Source of the DNA: Adiantum capillus-veneris
Lineage: Eukaryota; Streptophyta; Polypodiopsida; Polypodiales; Pteridaceae
Length of the DNA: 64,000 nt
Reading direction: 5' to 3'
NCBI GenBank assembly: GCA_014529385.2
Contig: CM043962.1
Coordinates: 47,485,098 to 47,549,097, forward strand
Within the stretch, counting starts at the first letter, position 1. Each line of letters starts with the position of its first letter. The position numbers were made by a program, and so were the translations under genes. Of the stretch, positions 1 through 9,960 are shown piece by piece. The notes under the pieces are model-generated. The model made no database searches, was not told where the DNA came from, and was given only the letters and a program-made list of their open reading frames with translations.

Positions 1-37
1 GTGTATGCATTTAAATTATATGTATATACGTATGTAT

Positions 38-478
38 GTGTGTTGTTGTTTTCAAACTAATATTTATACACAAAAGAATATATTAGTTCAAAAGACACCT
101 GGCTATAGACAAAGTAAAAAGAATAGCACAAAAACAATTCAGTTTTGACTCAATTTTGTACATCATAGTGAAAATGAGGCATCATTCTAGTGATTTGTAC
201 ATTAAAAAGCTAAAAACAATCGATACTAAAGTGATAGAGACCAAATATATCGGTCACGGACAACATCAAAGCCAAAAAAATCTTAAGTAAAGATAGAGTC
301 TTCACCTGCATCTATATAGACAAGCCAACAGATTCGTTAGCTTTGAATACGTATTAAAAGAATAAACAAACCTATCAGTTGTTATCCATGTCCTACTTAA
401 AACCTTTGTAAAGTTATACCTACCATCCATAAAGAGTTTAGTCACCAAGTATCTGTTCCAAAAAAATGTAATGATGGT
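38..478. repeat. Duplicated unit, copy 1, left segment
   Basis: This stretch matches 46624-47040 followed by 58534-58555, with scattered substitutions; both share the 'gtgtgttgttgtttt' start and the block before 'ccaaaaaaatgtaatgat'. I see no gene in it. It preserves the site, near 463, where the second copy received a copia element. Bases 1-37 do not match copy 2, so the unit boundary appears to lie inside the window. Confidence 0.75.
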
Positions 479-629
479 GAAATCCACGACGTCGCTATGA
501 GCATCGTTATACTACTTGTTGCATAGCGACGCTCATAGCGACGCTGATAGGGGTTTAAAAAAATCGAGAGCGCCAAAAACTCAGATCTCATATCTGAGTT
601 TTGGCACTCTAGCGAAACATGTAAACCCG

Positions 630-678
<49 letters not shown>

Positions 679-820
679 CCCACACACACACACACACACA
701 CACACAAGGAGAGGAAAGAGAGCCAGGTATGCTCCTTCCCTCTCCTCTCTCTCTCATGTTCTCTTTCCTGTTTCTCTCTCCCTCTCAATCTTACACACAC
801 ACACACATACACATTGTGTC

Positions 821-870
<50 letters not shown>

Positions 871-980
871 TACACACATACATAAACAAAAAACATATAC
901 ACACACATTGAATGTACAAAAAATTTCACACACATGCATAAACAAAGAATGCATACACATACACATTGAGAGAGGAAAAG

Positions 981-1021
<41 letters not shown>

Positions 1022-1075
1022 CAAAGAGAGAGAGAGAGGGAGAGAAGACTAAAAGAGAGAGGTAAGGGAAGAAAA

Positions 1076-1124
<49 letters not shown>

Positions 1125-1141
1125 AAAAAAGTAGAGAAAAT
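479..1141. repeat. CACTA-3 3' arm (inverted): subterminal repeats, hairpin and GA/CT/CA microsatellites
   Basis: Subterminal GCGTCGCTA-like repeats lie at 487-550. An inverted repeat centred on CTCAGATCTCATATCTGAG lies at 562-603. It is followed by (CT)n at ~632-675, (CA)n at ~680-707, (GA)n at ~823-868 and several GA tracts at 965-1130. The order is the mirror image of the 3' arm of CACTA-1 (8920-9720). Long open frames here are simple-repeat artefacts. Confidence 0.85.
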
Positions 1142-2375
1142 ATAAAATGAAATATTATATTAAGATTTATGATTAGATTAGATTTAAAATTACATTTAAG
1201 ATTATGTTAAATTACATTTAACTTATATTTTTTTAATGCTAAAGTTAACACTAGAATGGTAACAGGACACTTTTATGTCCTTGGACACTTTTGTGTCCTG
1301 TTAAGTGACCATTTTTCTTGAATTATTTGAAGAGTATGAAAATGAATTTCTAAGTACTATATATCCACAAAGTTGCCGTATGAGCTGAAAAAAACTTAGC
1401 ATTTTTTTGGAGTATCAATCTCACCATTAACCTTACTCTTGCACAACATTTTTGAACCTAAACTGTGTGAAAAAACGGGTCCTGTTTTTGGCTTTTTTTT
1501 CATTTTTTGGCAACTATACCACTCTAAACTTCATGTTTGTGAGGTTTAGATGGCTATAGGTTAGGCCTTCATAGTTCTCAACGTGTTTTGATGCTTGTAG
1601 GGAGAGCTAAGTGTTAAAATTGAAAGTTATGACCAATTTACAAGAATTGCATAATCCTGTTTTTTTGGCCAAAATTAGCACTTTTATGATTTTTTTGGTG
1701 GCTTTCTTGATATCCAAATTCAATTTTGATTGTGTAAGTGTAATGTATAACATAAAGCTAATCTTCCTTGAGTTTTGGGGGACCTAATATGCTATATAGC
1801 ATAGTATATGATGATGGTTGAGTTTTTTGATTGTTGAAGAATACGATACATTTTAGAGTAGCAAGTATAACTTTCTCAATATTGCTAGTTTCTTAGGCCA
1901 ATTGTGTGTATTTTGTAGGTAGTAACCATATCTAATCATAGACTACAAACTTGGCTAGATATTGAGTAGTTTCTATGGGTTTCTAGAGGTCATAATGCTA
2001 AACCCAGTTTTTCCACGTTTGCTGTATTTAGCACTTTATCATTGCCCCCAAAGTTCCAATTGTAAGAGTTCCATTATCCTTTTGACATGCTCCATGGCTC
2101 CTTTTGAATCCAAAGGCCCAAAGGAAACTAAGAAAACATGTATATAGTATCTGTATTGAGCGTGATGATAGAAACTTTGATGATAGGTCCGCAGAATGGC
2201 AAAAATGCAACTTTTTTGTACCTATTTTTTTTGCCCAAAAAAAATTAGTGAGGTAAAAGCAACCATATGTTTTGGTCACCAACCCACTGAAGTTAATGGG
2301 GCATTTTATCTCATGTCCTACAAAAATCCCCACCCTTATTTATATGCAATCACTACAAGAGGTTGTGTGTTCTTG

Positions 2376-2580
2376 TGACGCAGTTAGCGACGGAAATACA
2401 CTGGGTTTTTATAACCCCCGGCGTCGCTAAAACCGTCGCTACGAGAGCGTCGCTATAACCGTCGCTATAGGCGTCGCTCATAGAGACGCTCATAGCGACG
2501 ATTATAGCGACGTTTACACAGAAGACTATAGCGACGCTCATAGCGACACTACAGAGCCATAAATAGCGACGCCCGAGAGA
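2376..2580. repeat. CACTA-1 5' subterminal repeat cluster (GCGTCGCTA motif, both orientations)
   Basis: About a dozen copies of a 9-10 bp motif, GCGTCGCTA or its complement TAGCGACG, are packed here. Equivalent clusters occur at 33350-33545 (CACTA-2) and at 12220-12352 plus 31905-31985 (CACTA-3). In En/Spm elements such subterminal repeats bind the element's TnpA protein; that role here is inferred. Confidence 0.85.
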
Positions 2581-2912
2581 ATTTTTTTTTGGTGGCAAGG
2601 CATTGAATGCCCTGCCACCCATCAACCATATTGTACTTGATTCACTTTTTTAAAAAAGTGCAAAGGTAGATAATAGACCCAAAATAGTCACCCACAAGAC
2701 GCATTGTTTGCAAAATTGACAATTGTACATATCATAGGCAAAATGAATTGATTGGCAAATGTAATAATGACAATTGTACAACATCATAGGCATAAAGAAT
2801 TGATTGGCAAAAGGAACTGCGGTGACAAATGTAATAATATACATGGTTCAAAAAGACGTATAAAATCCGTCTCATGATACATAAGCTATGAGAAACCCTA
2901 AACTAATGCTAT

Positions 2913-4247
2913 CTAGCTATGGCTAAACTGACGTCGTCTAGTCAGACGTCTCATCGCGTCCAAGCGGCGTATCTGTCGGATTCTGCAAAAAAAGACAATA
3001 AGACAGCTTTCAGTAAGTATAAACATATAACGACATTTATAAAACAATACAAAAAATAAAAAAGAGTAAACCCTAATACTAACCATGCCGCCGCGAGAAC
3101 TGAGAATGTCCATCAGGGCGTTTAAGCCCTTCCTGCCTGCGTACTCGCGCTCGTACGGTGTGGGATCACGTCCTGTCATCGATCACTGTCAAAACATACA
3201 AAGATTTCATTATGTTAGAATTAAAAAACTCATAAAACCTAAACTATCGAACATAAAGAGCAATGTGAAAACACTTACAAAATCGGCCTCAAATGATGCC
3301 CATCCACCGCTCCCCAAGTGGTGCGAGCTCCCTGCCTCTACTCGCGCTCTGGCTGCGTCCTTTTGTTGCTTCCACTTGTCGGGATTCTCGCGCGCTGCTT
3401 TCTTCGCATTCTTCCAATCTTCTTTGGCCAGCCAATCTGGCCTGTTCCACCCATTCTTGATTGCTTTTTACACTTCGGAACGCTTGTGTTTGCAGTATTC
3501 GCGCATTCGAATCTTCATCAGGTCTTCATTGAAGCGCTGATCCCGTGTTGGAACGGGAAACTCATCATGAAGTATGCTGATGACTCTGTTTTTTAAATCA
3601 CTTGGTACTTCACTCCATTTGTTTAGTATGTAGTGTCTAAACAGCTGAGAGCAAAGACCACGCATGCGCGAGATCACCTTCTTGCCGTCATCATCCATGA
3701 TGATGCCGCCGCTGATGTCGACGGAGTAAGGCAAGCCCTCTGGCCGGTGACGCGTGAACCTGGGTGTCCCGGTAGGGGTCTCTAGTGGCGTGTCGATGGG
3801 GGTACGGACGTCAGGTGTCTCCACCGGCGTCTGGGCCCCGAAGCGAGGAGTGTCGAGTGGGGTGGCTCGTGGCGGAGTAGGTAGAGGTGTGTAGCTTCTA
3901 GGAACAGTCAGCCGTGCAAAACCTGGCGTAGATGGCGACGCTGTAGCTGGTGTGGGGGCGGGCAAAGAAGGGGAGGGTAAAGAGCTTCGTCGAACACGAG
4001 GCGGTGTGGAGGCATCGGTGGCGGAATCCCCACAACAACCGCCACCGCCACCACTAGAGCGCTGGTGTCTAGACGAGTGTGAAGCTCGTCTCGTCGACGC
4101 CGAAGCTTCGGAGCGCGCCGAATGCTCCGAAAGAGAGGGAGATGCGGATGGAGTAGGAACGCGCGATGATGCGCCAGAGCGATGACGCTCCACGTACCAC
4201 TGTCTCTGCTACGCTGACAAAGAAGAAAGAAACTCCTCATCATCCAT
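2913..4247 (-). pseudogene. CACTA-1 TnpA-like second gene (Transposase_24-type)
   Basis: Read leftwards from ATG 4245-4247 the protein starts MDDEEFLSSLSA, then a TAG at 4209-4211 (codon 13) that the CACTA-2 copy lacks. It continues through a Ser/Pro/Thr-rich low-complexity region with repeated TP dipeptides (about 3800-3960), then a conserved block with FRHYILNKWSEVPSDLK and a Lys/Arg-rich stretch. After a predicted intron (about 3180-3270) comes GRDPTPYEREYAGRKGLNALM, a spacing typical of the plant Ptta/En-Spm Transposase_24 family. The family assignment rests on general resemblance. In En/Spm the equivalent protein binds subterminal repeats. It lies downstream of Tnp2 on the same strand. 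The early stop, plus a stop in the second exon block, mark it as broken. Confidence 0.7.
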
Positions 4248-4519
4248 ACCTGCATTAAACACACGAATATTTAAACTTAATATTGAATGAATAGAGTAGA
4301 CAATGACGCAAAGACCATTAAATACAATGACGTAATGATGCATATAAATACAATGACGCAATGAATTGAGTGATAGAAGAGGCAAGTCGAAAACTCAGAA
4401 TTTTCAATCAAAAGATGTGAGCGCGAGTAGAAAAGAGCGTTATACACCATGGAAGGTACTTAGAGAGCCAAAGCTTTTACAACACGGAGCAAAATTGTTC
4501 AAATACAATATTTGTGGCT

Positions 4520-7482
4520 TTAAGAGATCTCTCTCTCATCCTCGCATAACTCAGCATAACTTCCTATATCTATATAGAGCTCTCCGTTTAAACACTTATC
4601 CTCTGTTTCATTTTGTAGCTCCTCTGCATGCACCCCATATAGAGTAGTAGCATCTTGATGCTCGTCTGGCACCACCGCAGCGGCTTCTGATTGAGCATCT
4701 TCTCTGATCTCCTCCATTGACGTCGTTGTGATTGGCACATGGTAGCCTTCATACGTCCTTGCACTACGAGGGGCTACCTCTATGACGTACCACCAGTTTG
4801 ATGTAGACTTTGTAGGATGAAATATTACCTGCCAGAGCCACATAACTTACATGAGAGCTTTCAAGCACATAACTTGTAAAAGGGGGATGTTAACTATTTA
4901 CATACTTACTTGTTCACAATGCTCGGGTAGTACGAAAGTGTCTCTTAGGTCAGTCCATTTCTTAGTAGAATCCACCTCAAGAAAACCAGACTCTCCTCTA
5001 CGCACAGTAGCGTTGCGACCCTCCATGATTATCTTGAACCATTGCACGTCGAACAAGTCGACAAAAAATCCTCTGTAATCGATCCTCAAAATCTCTGCCA
5101 GCGTGCCGAAGTAAGTGAGTTCCGCCACCACAGGATCTGCATCAGAGGAACGTCGTCGACTAAACTGTTCAAATTTTGCCATGATTCCACAATCTTGAGT
5201 AAAACGCTTTTTGTCGATTCGTTCCACCCTAAAATGTCGACCTTTACACCATGCTGCTGTGTATGACTTATACTACAACGAACAAAGATTATGAGTGGCC
5301 GTTCAAACGTTTATAAATAAAGTCACTTGCTAGTTGTACATTGCAAACTTACCTTGGTCGCGCAACCCCGAGAGTACTCCCACTCTTCTTCAGTCACTTC
5401 GTCACCGCATTGTTGTGCGCTTTTCAATTGGTTGTGCAACCATCTTAAGCTCATGAAGGTTGGTAGGCTTTCCTTCTTTAGTAAAACACGTTCGGAGCGA
5501 GTGCATTACGCCAGTGGGGGTCCGCAAAGATCGAATGGTCTCTTTTACTTTGCGTTCTTGGGCTCCTGTGAAAATCCATGGTGCTTTAGGGAGTTTTATC
5601 GATCCATCAGACGCTGTTTGCGGCCAATATTGCTCCATACGATCCACATTTCTAACGTCAACTCTGGCTCCCAAAGTATCTTTCTTGCCGGTCAGATGGT
5701 CCCATAGTAGATTACCCACATTCTTGAATATGTGCATTGGATCGAGCAAGTGATTGATCATGAGTCGGGGCCAGTATGGTAACTCGTACCATAGAGATAG
5801 TCTCTTCATCCCTGGAGGCAATCCGTCATCGCACATCTCCTTCTGCTCTAACCATGCTTGTGCAGACATCCTTGGTGGCTCTCTTCCCAAAAAGCCGTCG
5901 CGTAACACATGATTCTCTGGAAGATACGCTTGATGACCTTCGTAGATTTGCTTCTTCAGTGAGGGTGCCCTACGTGCATTCAGTCTAGGTCCACATGTGA
6001 CACATGCTCTGTATCCGCTTGTTTGAAGCCCTGCATGTATACACATGATAATAGATCAACTATGGGAAAAAACAAGATTTACAGTGTCTGAGTGAGGAGT
6101 GTCAATAGATCACCTGAGCATTCTGTTAGCCCGGGATAGTCATGCATGGTCCACATTAGAATGCCTCTGATCAAAGCATTCCGTCGTCCTGTGTGTCGGC
6201 TCATATCCACCACCTCTATGCCAATCCACAATTGTTGTAGCTCTTCCAATAGTGGACGAAGATACACATCCATATTCCCCACTTTATATCGCCCTGGCAC
6301 AATCAAGCTTAGCCATAGGTGCCCCTTCTTCGTAGTCAACCACGGGGGAATGTTGTAGTTGACGATGACAACGGGCCATACACTATAAGATGTTGATCTT
6401 TGACCAAATGGATTTACGCCATCCATAGCCAGGCCTAAGCGCAAATTTCGAGCTTCCCTGGCAAAATCCGACCATGTTCCATCTATATGTTTCCACGCTA
6501 CGCAATCTGCAGGAATTCGTAGCACACCATCCGAAGATTTATTCTCCTCATGCCATGATGCTAGGGCGGCCATGGACTTACATTCGAAGAAATGCTTGAT
6601 GCGAGGAAGCAGAGGTAAATGTCGCAAAACCTTTTGTGGAATTTTTGTCCCGTGGAGATCTACTCGATATCTTTCGGAATCACATTTCGGACACTTCTCC
6701 ATGTCTATGTATTCCCCTCTGAAAAGAATGCAGTCATTAGGACAAGCGTGGATAGAATTGTAATCCATCCCCAAGTTTCGCAAAATCTTTCTTGCTTCAT
6801 CTCGGGAATCTGGCATCACATTGTCAGCTGGTAGTATGTGCTCTTTCAGCAATCTACACAACATAAAAATATGATACAGTCGTGTAAAAATCTATCAGAT
6901 CATTATACATTTAGAGTTTTATTAAAGTAAACTAATTGTAATAGATCACCTGAAAAGCGCTGTGACGCTAGTGTCACTCCATCCAAACTTTGCCTGCATG
7001 TTGAGAAGAACCAGGAGTGCTTTCAATCTAGACATACGTGCTCCATTATACAATGGCGTATCGGCTTCACTTTTCATATCATCATAGATAAGCCTTTATG
7101 AATCCATGATCGTCTCGATCATTTCATCAATCTCGGGCTCAAACATTGCCTCGTTGGGAATGTGCTCTGCATGATCATCCCCCGAGCTGTCAGAGGCTAC
7201 ATCTTGTGGCCTCACATATGCTGCTTGACCAAAGCGCCTGCGAACACGTCTATTGGGTTGCAAGATTGCTGCTTGTTGGCCAGCGTCACAGTCCGACGAG
7301 TTATAATTGGCAACAACTCGATCTATAATAGATGGATCGAACTCGCCAAATTCACGAACGTGCTGCAAAGAAACACGTCTTGTCCGTCGCACAGCATGCT
7401 TGCATTGATTACAAGGACATAAGACCCTCGTTGAGAGATAGGTGTTTCGGTTGGACGGTCCCACATCCTCGTCGCTACTCAT
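4520..7482 (-). pseudogene. CACTA-1 Tnp2-type transposase
   Basis: Multi-exon gene starting at ATG 7480-7482. The first block has the CPCNQCKH cysteine cluster and HVREFGEF, as in the transposase-associated domain. The second (about 6855-6112) and third (about 6030-5430) are Tnp2/Transposase_21, with CPNDCILFRGEY, CPKC, LAMDGVNPFG, SVWPVVIVNYNIPPW, CVTCGPRL and HLLDPMHIFKNV. The 5227-4898 block resembles DUF4216 (FGTLAEILRIDYRG), and 4843-4520 is the C-terminal tail. The DUF4218 stretch expected after HELK is absent, so there is an internal deletion near 5340-5450. A TAA at about 7096-7098 replaces the Glu codon present in CACTA-2. The enzyme would cut and join element ends; this copy looks non-functional. 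Confidence 0.85.
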
Positions 7483-7544
7483 AATGAGGATAAAAAACTT
7501 ATAACCTGGACAACAAATTTAATATTCTATTGGCATTCTTCGTC

Positions 7545-7548
<4 letters not shown>

Positions 7549-7594
<46 letters not shown>
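7549..7594. promoter_or_regulatory. (CT)n/(GA)n tract between Tnp2 and a divergent small ORF
   Basis: An uninterrupted CT run lies in the 130 bp between the Tnp2 start (7482, minus) and the small ORF start (7613, plus). Equivalent tracts sit at 10782-10845 (CACTA-3) and 41947-42034 (CACTA-2), in the same position but with different lengths. Position suggests a shared bidirectional promoter or 5' UTR; GA-rich promoters are common in plants. Function is inferred. Confidence 0.5.
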
Positions 7595-7596
<2 letters not shown>

Positions 7597-7612
7597 CTCA
7601 CATTCTCTAGTC

Positions 7613-7741
7613 ATGTCCAATCCCCGCACACCTCGGTCTAGAGGTGCACAGAGATCAGAACCACCGGGTTATAATCTCGTCTTTATTGGTCAATACCTAT
7701 ATTTGTGGGTACAAGAAATCTACACACCCACGTCTACATGA
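7613..7741 (+). CDS. Small conserved CACTA ORF, divergent from Tnp2 (CACTA-1 copy)
   Basis: ORF of 42 codons starting MSNPRTPRSRGA, with GYNLVFIGQ and LYLWVQEIY in the middle. Matching ORFs start at 42068 (CACTA-2) and 10748 on the minus strand (CACTA-3). It starts ~130 bp from the divergent Tnp2 ATG across a (CT)n tract. I recognise no domain; the sequence is basic at its N terminus and hydrophobic near its end. In CACTA-3 the frame is extended to 96 aa by a one-base difference at the codons after IYTP. DNA conservation among the copies is high overall, so frame conservation alone is not proof of coding. It could be the first exon of a spliced gene. Confidence 0.4.
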   Translation: MSNPRTPRSRGAQRSEPPGYNLVFIGQYLYLWVQEIYTPTST

Positions 7742-7842
7742 TACTGCATGTAGTGGACAAAACCCCTTTGCCTCTTCTCTAGCTGTAGCACTTCACAGCA
7801 TCTTAACATCTTTTCACAGTAGATCTTTTCACTGTTCGTCTA

Positions 7843-8170
7843 ACTCTAAACCCTAAACCGTAAGTAATTCTTGCGTGGACTCGATCTAACGTAAATAAGC
7901 GTAAATCTAAATAAACGTAAATCTAACTAAAAATAAACCTAAATCTAATTTAACGTAAGTCTACATCTAACCTAATCTTTAACGTCTTTTGGGATAGTTT
8001 CCTATGACGTTAAAACTCTCTTCTTCTTGTGTGTGTGTGTGTGTGTATGTGTGTGTGTGGGTAAACCTAAATAAACCTAAGTCTAATCTAATATAACATA
8101 AATCTAAATCTAACGTAAATTATGTTATATTAAAAACAAAGAACTAAACTAACAAGGATTATAAGAACCT
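7843..8170. repeat. Degenerate CTAAATCTAA/telomere-like AT-rich repeat (CACTA-1)
   Basis: The stretch is dominated by variants of 'taaacctaaatctaatctaacgtaa' and includes 'ctctaaaccctaaaccg', similar to plant CCCTAAA telomere repeats but irregular. Related stretches lie at 8560-8690, 9961-10400, 1150-1230 and 42757-42990, so this is a family feature of these CACTA elements. A short GT microsatellite occurs at 8030-8060. No gene is seen. Confidence 0.7.
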
Positions 8171-8365
8171 TAAAACTGATTTAACACATAATTTTTCACA
8201 TAACTCGGCAAGAGTTGGCATTCTCATCACTAAAGATGTGAGAGTTAACTTCCGGCGGTGACGCTGCCTCATCTCCATCCACATCTGACGACAGCAATTG
8301 GCCCTTTAGACCGTTCTTGCTCTTGTTACTAACTTTGAAGTTGCTGTTGAATGACTAGAGGTTGT

Positions 8366-8559
8366 CTAGATGGTCATTGTGTCGGGGATGTAGTGACTCT
8401 TGCCGCCCTGAAGATCCACCTTCTTCCCGATCTTCTGAAGACATTTCACCAGTACTTTTGGATCGACGGAGCCCACCATGAGTGAAGGCAGCGATACCCT
8501 ATATTCCATTGAGGGCTTTCTTCACCCGCTTCATGCAGGCATCGCAGTCTATGGAGACC
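8366..8559 (-). pseudogene. Captured fragment of a heavy-metal-associated (HMA) domain gene
   Basis: Read on the minus strand from 8558, one frame gives VSIDCDACMKRVKKALNGI, with the CxxC metal-binding motif and helix of an HMA domain, then a TAG. After a short gap another frame gives LMVGSVDPKVLVKCLQKIG followed by KKVD, matching the later part of the domain (the 'G.VDP..V...' strand and helix), and ends in TAG at 8366-8368. The middle ~10-15 residues expected between the halves appear deleted. HMA domains of this type occur in plant isoprenylated metallochaperones (HIPP family). The fragment sits inside CACTA-1, away from its own genes, and is absent from CACTA-2 and CACTA-3, so it looks like a host gene piece captured by the transposon. 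It is non-functional as protein. Confidence 0.7.
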
Positions 8560-8754
8560 TAAATCTAATCTAATATAACGTAAATCTAAATCTAGCGTAA
8601 ATAAACGTAAATCTAGTTAAAAATAAACCTAAATCTAATTTAATGTAAGTCTACATATAACCTAATCTTTAACGTCTTTTAAGATAGTTTCCTACGACGT
8701 TATAACTCTCTTCTTCTTGTGTGTGTGCGCGTGTGTGGATGTGTGTGCCAATAA

Positions 8755-8880
8755 AAAGAGATAAATGGTATAACCTTTCTATCACCCATGCCAAGTATGA
8801 TAGATTGATTATGCCATTTCCCTCTTGAATAATAGGTCTTGAGTTCAACTCCTCGTCGGCTAGATCTTTAGTTCTTTTAA
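8755..8880 (+). repeat. tRNA-like/SINE-like motif in CACTA-1 3' region
   Basis: The stretch contains 'gatagattgattatgcc' (A-box-like), a pyrimidine-rich middle, and 'ggtcttgagttcaactcctc' (B-box-like, compare the GGTTCGANTCC consensus), spaced as in a tRNA. The same block is present two to three times at 43094-43560 in CACTA-2. It may be a tRNA-derived SINE or tRNA pseudogene carried by the element. The resemblance is moderate. Confidence 0.4.
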
Positions 8881-8909
8881 TTTTAATTAGTTTCCTACGA
8901 CGTTAAATT

Positions 8910-9140
8910 AGTTTCTCTCTCTTTCTCTCTCAATGTGTGCGTTTTTTTGGATCGTATGCATGTTTTCTCTCTCTTTTCCTCTCTCAATGTGTGCGTTTTT
9001 TGTTTATGCGTGTTCTCTCTCTCTTTTTCTCTCTCAATGCGTGCGTTTTTTGTTTATGCATGCTCTCTCTCTCTTTTTCTCTCTCAATGTGTGTGTGCAT
9101 TCTTTGTTTATGTATGTGTGTGTGCGTTTTTGTTTTTGTT

Positions 9141-9182
<42 letters not shown>

Positions 9183-9451
9183 AACACTATGTGTGTGTGT
9201 ATGTGTGTGTGTGAGAGAGAGAGAGAGGGAGAGAGAAAGAGGGGAAGGGAACATGAGAATGAGGAGAGGGAAGGAGCATACCTGGCTCTCCTTCCTCTCC
9301 TCGTGTGTGTGTGTGTGTGTGTGTGTGGAGAAGAAAAAGAGAGAGAGGGAGAGAGAAAGAGGGGAAGGGAACATGAGAATGAGGAGAGGGAAGGAGCATA
9401 CCTGGCTCTCCTTCCTCTCCTCGTGTGTGTGTGTGTGTGTGTGTGGAGAAG

Positions 9452-9505
<54 letters not shown>
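8910..9505. repeat. CT/GT/GA microsatellites and 120-bp tandem duplication (CACTA-1 3' arm)
   Basis: CT and GT runs alternate, with short units based on 'tctctctcaatgtgtgcgttttttgtttatg' at 8920-9100. A 120-bp unit containing 'catacctggctctccttcctctcc' starts at about 9241 and is repeated at 9361. A long (GA)n ends at about 9505. Open frames on both strands here are simple-repeat artefacts. Confidence 0.9.
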
Positions 9506-9511
<6 letters not shown>

Positions 9512-9534
9512 CATTACCTGCTCCTTGCTTGAGG

Positions 9535-9575
9535 GCGCCGAAAAACTCAGATCTGAGATCTGAGTTTTTGGGCGC
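9535..9575. other. Perfect hairpin in CACTA-1 3' subterminal region
   Basis: AAAAACTCAGATC at 9541-9553 pairs with GATCTGAGTTTTT at 9557-9569 across a 3-nt loop, extended outward by GCGCC/GGCGC. Homologous hairpins are at about 562-603 (CACTA-3) and 43887-43930 (CACTA-2). It may be a cruciform or protein-binding element; its role is unknown. Confidence 0.75.
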
Positions 9576-9601
9576 GCTCGGTTGTTTTTTTAGCCCAGCC
9601 G

Positions 9602-9720
9602 GCGTCGCTATGAGCGTCGCAAATGTCTTTGTAAATTTGCGACGCTCATAGCGACGCCGGGAATTTTTTTTTTGAGCGTCGCTGTGTGAGCGTCGCTAAT
9701 ATGAATAGCCTCTTGTAGTG
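9602..9720. repeat. CACTA-1 3' terminal region and subterminal repeats
   Basis: GCGTCGCTATGAGCGTCGC and its complement GCGACGCTCATAGCGACGC form a long inverted pair around 9602-9657. Further GCGTCGCTA copies follow, and the terminus is CCTCTTGTAGTG. Confidence 0.85.
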
Positions 9721-9960
9721 AATCAACCGTAAGAAATTGTTGTTTTGGGCAAAATGCACTGGTCCATCAACTTTGGAGGCTTGTCGTGACCAAGGGATGA
9801 GAAAAATTACAAGTTTCTCATTTTTTCCATATGTAGTAGTTATTCAACTATAAGCTCATGAAAGGATTTTTCAAAATGAGTGGATCTACTATGGTTTTGG
9901 AATTTTTTCCCAAAACCCTGAAAGGACACTTTTATGTCCTGTTAGGTTACCATTCTAGTG

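Larger units (their letters stand above)
2351..9720 (+). mobile_element. CACTA-1: near-complete CACTA (En/Spm-type) element, 7.37 kb
   Basis: The terminal inverted repeats are CACTACAAGAGG at 2351 and CCTCTTGTAGTG ending at 9720, flanked by the 3-bp target duplication AAT (2348-2350 and 9721-9723). Both ends carry many GCGTCGCTA/TAGCGACG subterminal repeats, expected as transposase-binding sites. It contains a TnpA-like gene and a Tnp2 gene on the minus strand, a small divergent ORF and a captured HMA fragment. It is inserted in the TTAA element. Nonsense codons in both main genes and the absence of part of Tnp2 suggest it is not autonomous. Confidence 0.93.
1249..9960. mobile_element. TTAA-flanked non-autonomous DNA transposon, interrupted by CACTA-1
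   Basis: The left terminus CACTAGAATGGTAAC at 1249 is matched in inverse by GTTACCATTCTAGTG ending at 9960. Both ends are directly flanked by TTAA (1245-1248 and 9961-9964). The inverted repeat continues as CAGGACA after a 4-bp gap. The left arm contains GGACACTTTTATGTCC followed by the perfect palindrome GGACACTTTTGTGTCC. Removing CACTA-1 leaves ~1.34 kb (1249-2350 plus 9721-9960) with no convincing coding region. A TTAA target is known for piggyBac and Kolobok elements; without a transposase I do not choose between them. Confidence 0.75.

Noticed and set aside
609-1150. Several open frames of Ser-Leu, Arg-Glu or Thr-His repeats
   Set aside because: They are translations of (CT)n, (GA)n and (CA)n microsatellites and have no other coding signal.
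8933-9651. A 238-aa plus-strand frame and a 176-aa minus-strand frame
   Set aside because: Both cross the CT/GT/GA arrays and the 120-bp duplication of the CACTA-1 3' arm; composition is purely simple-repeat.
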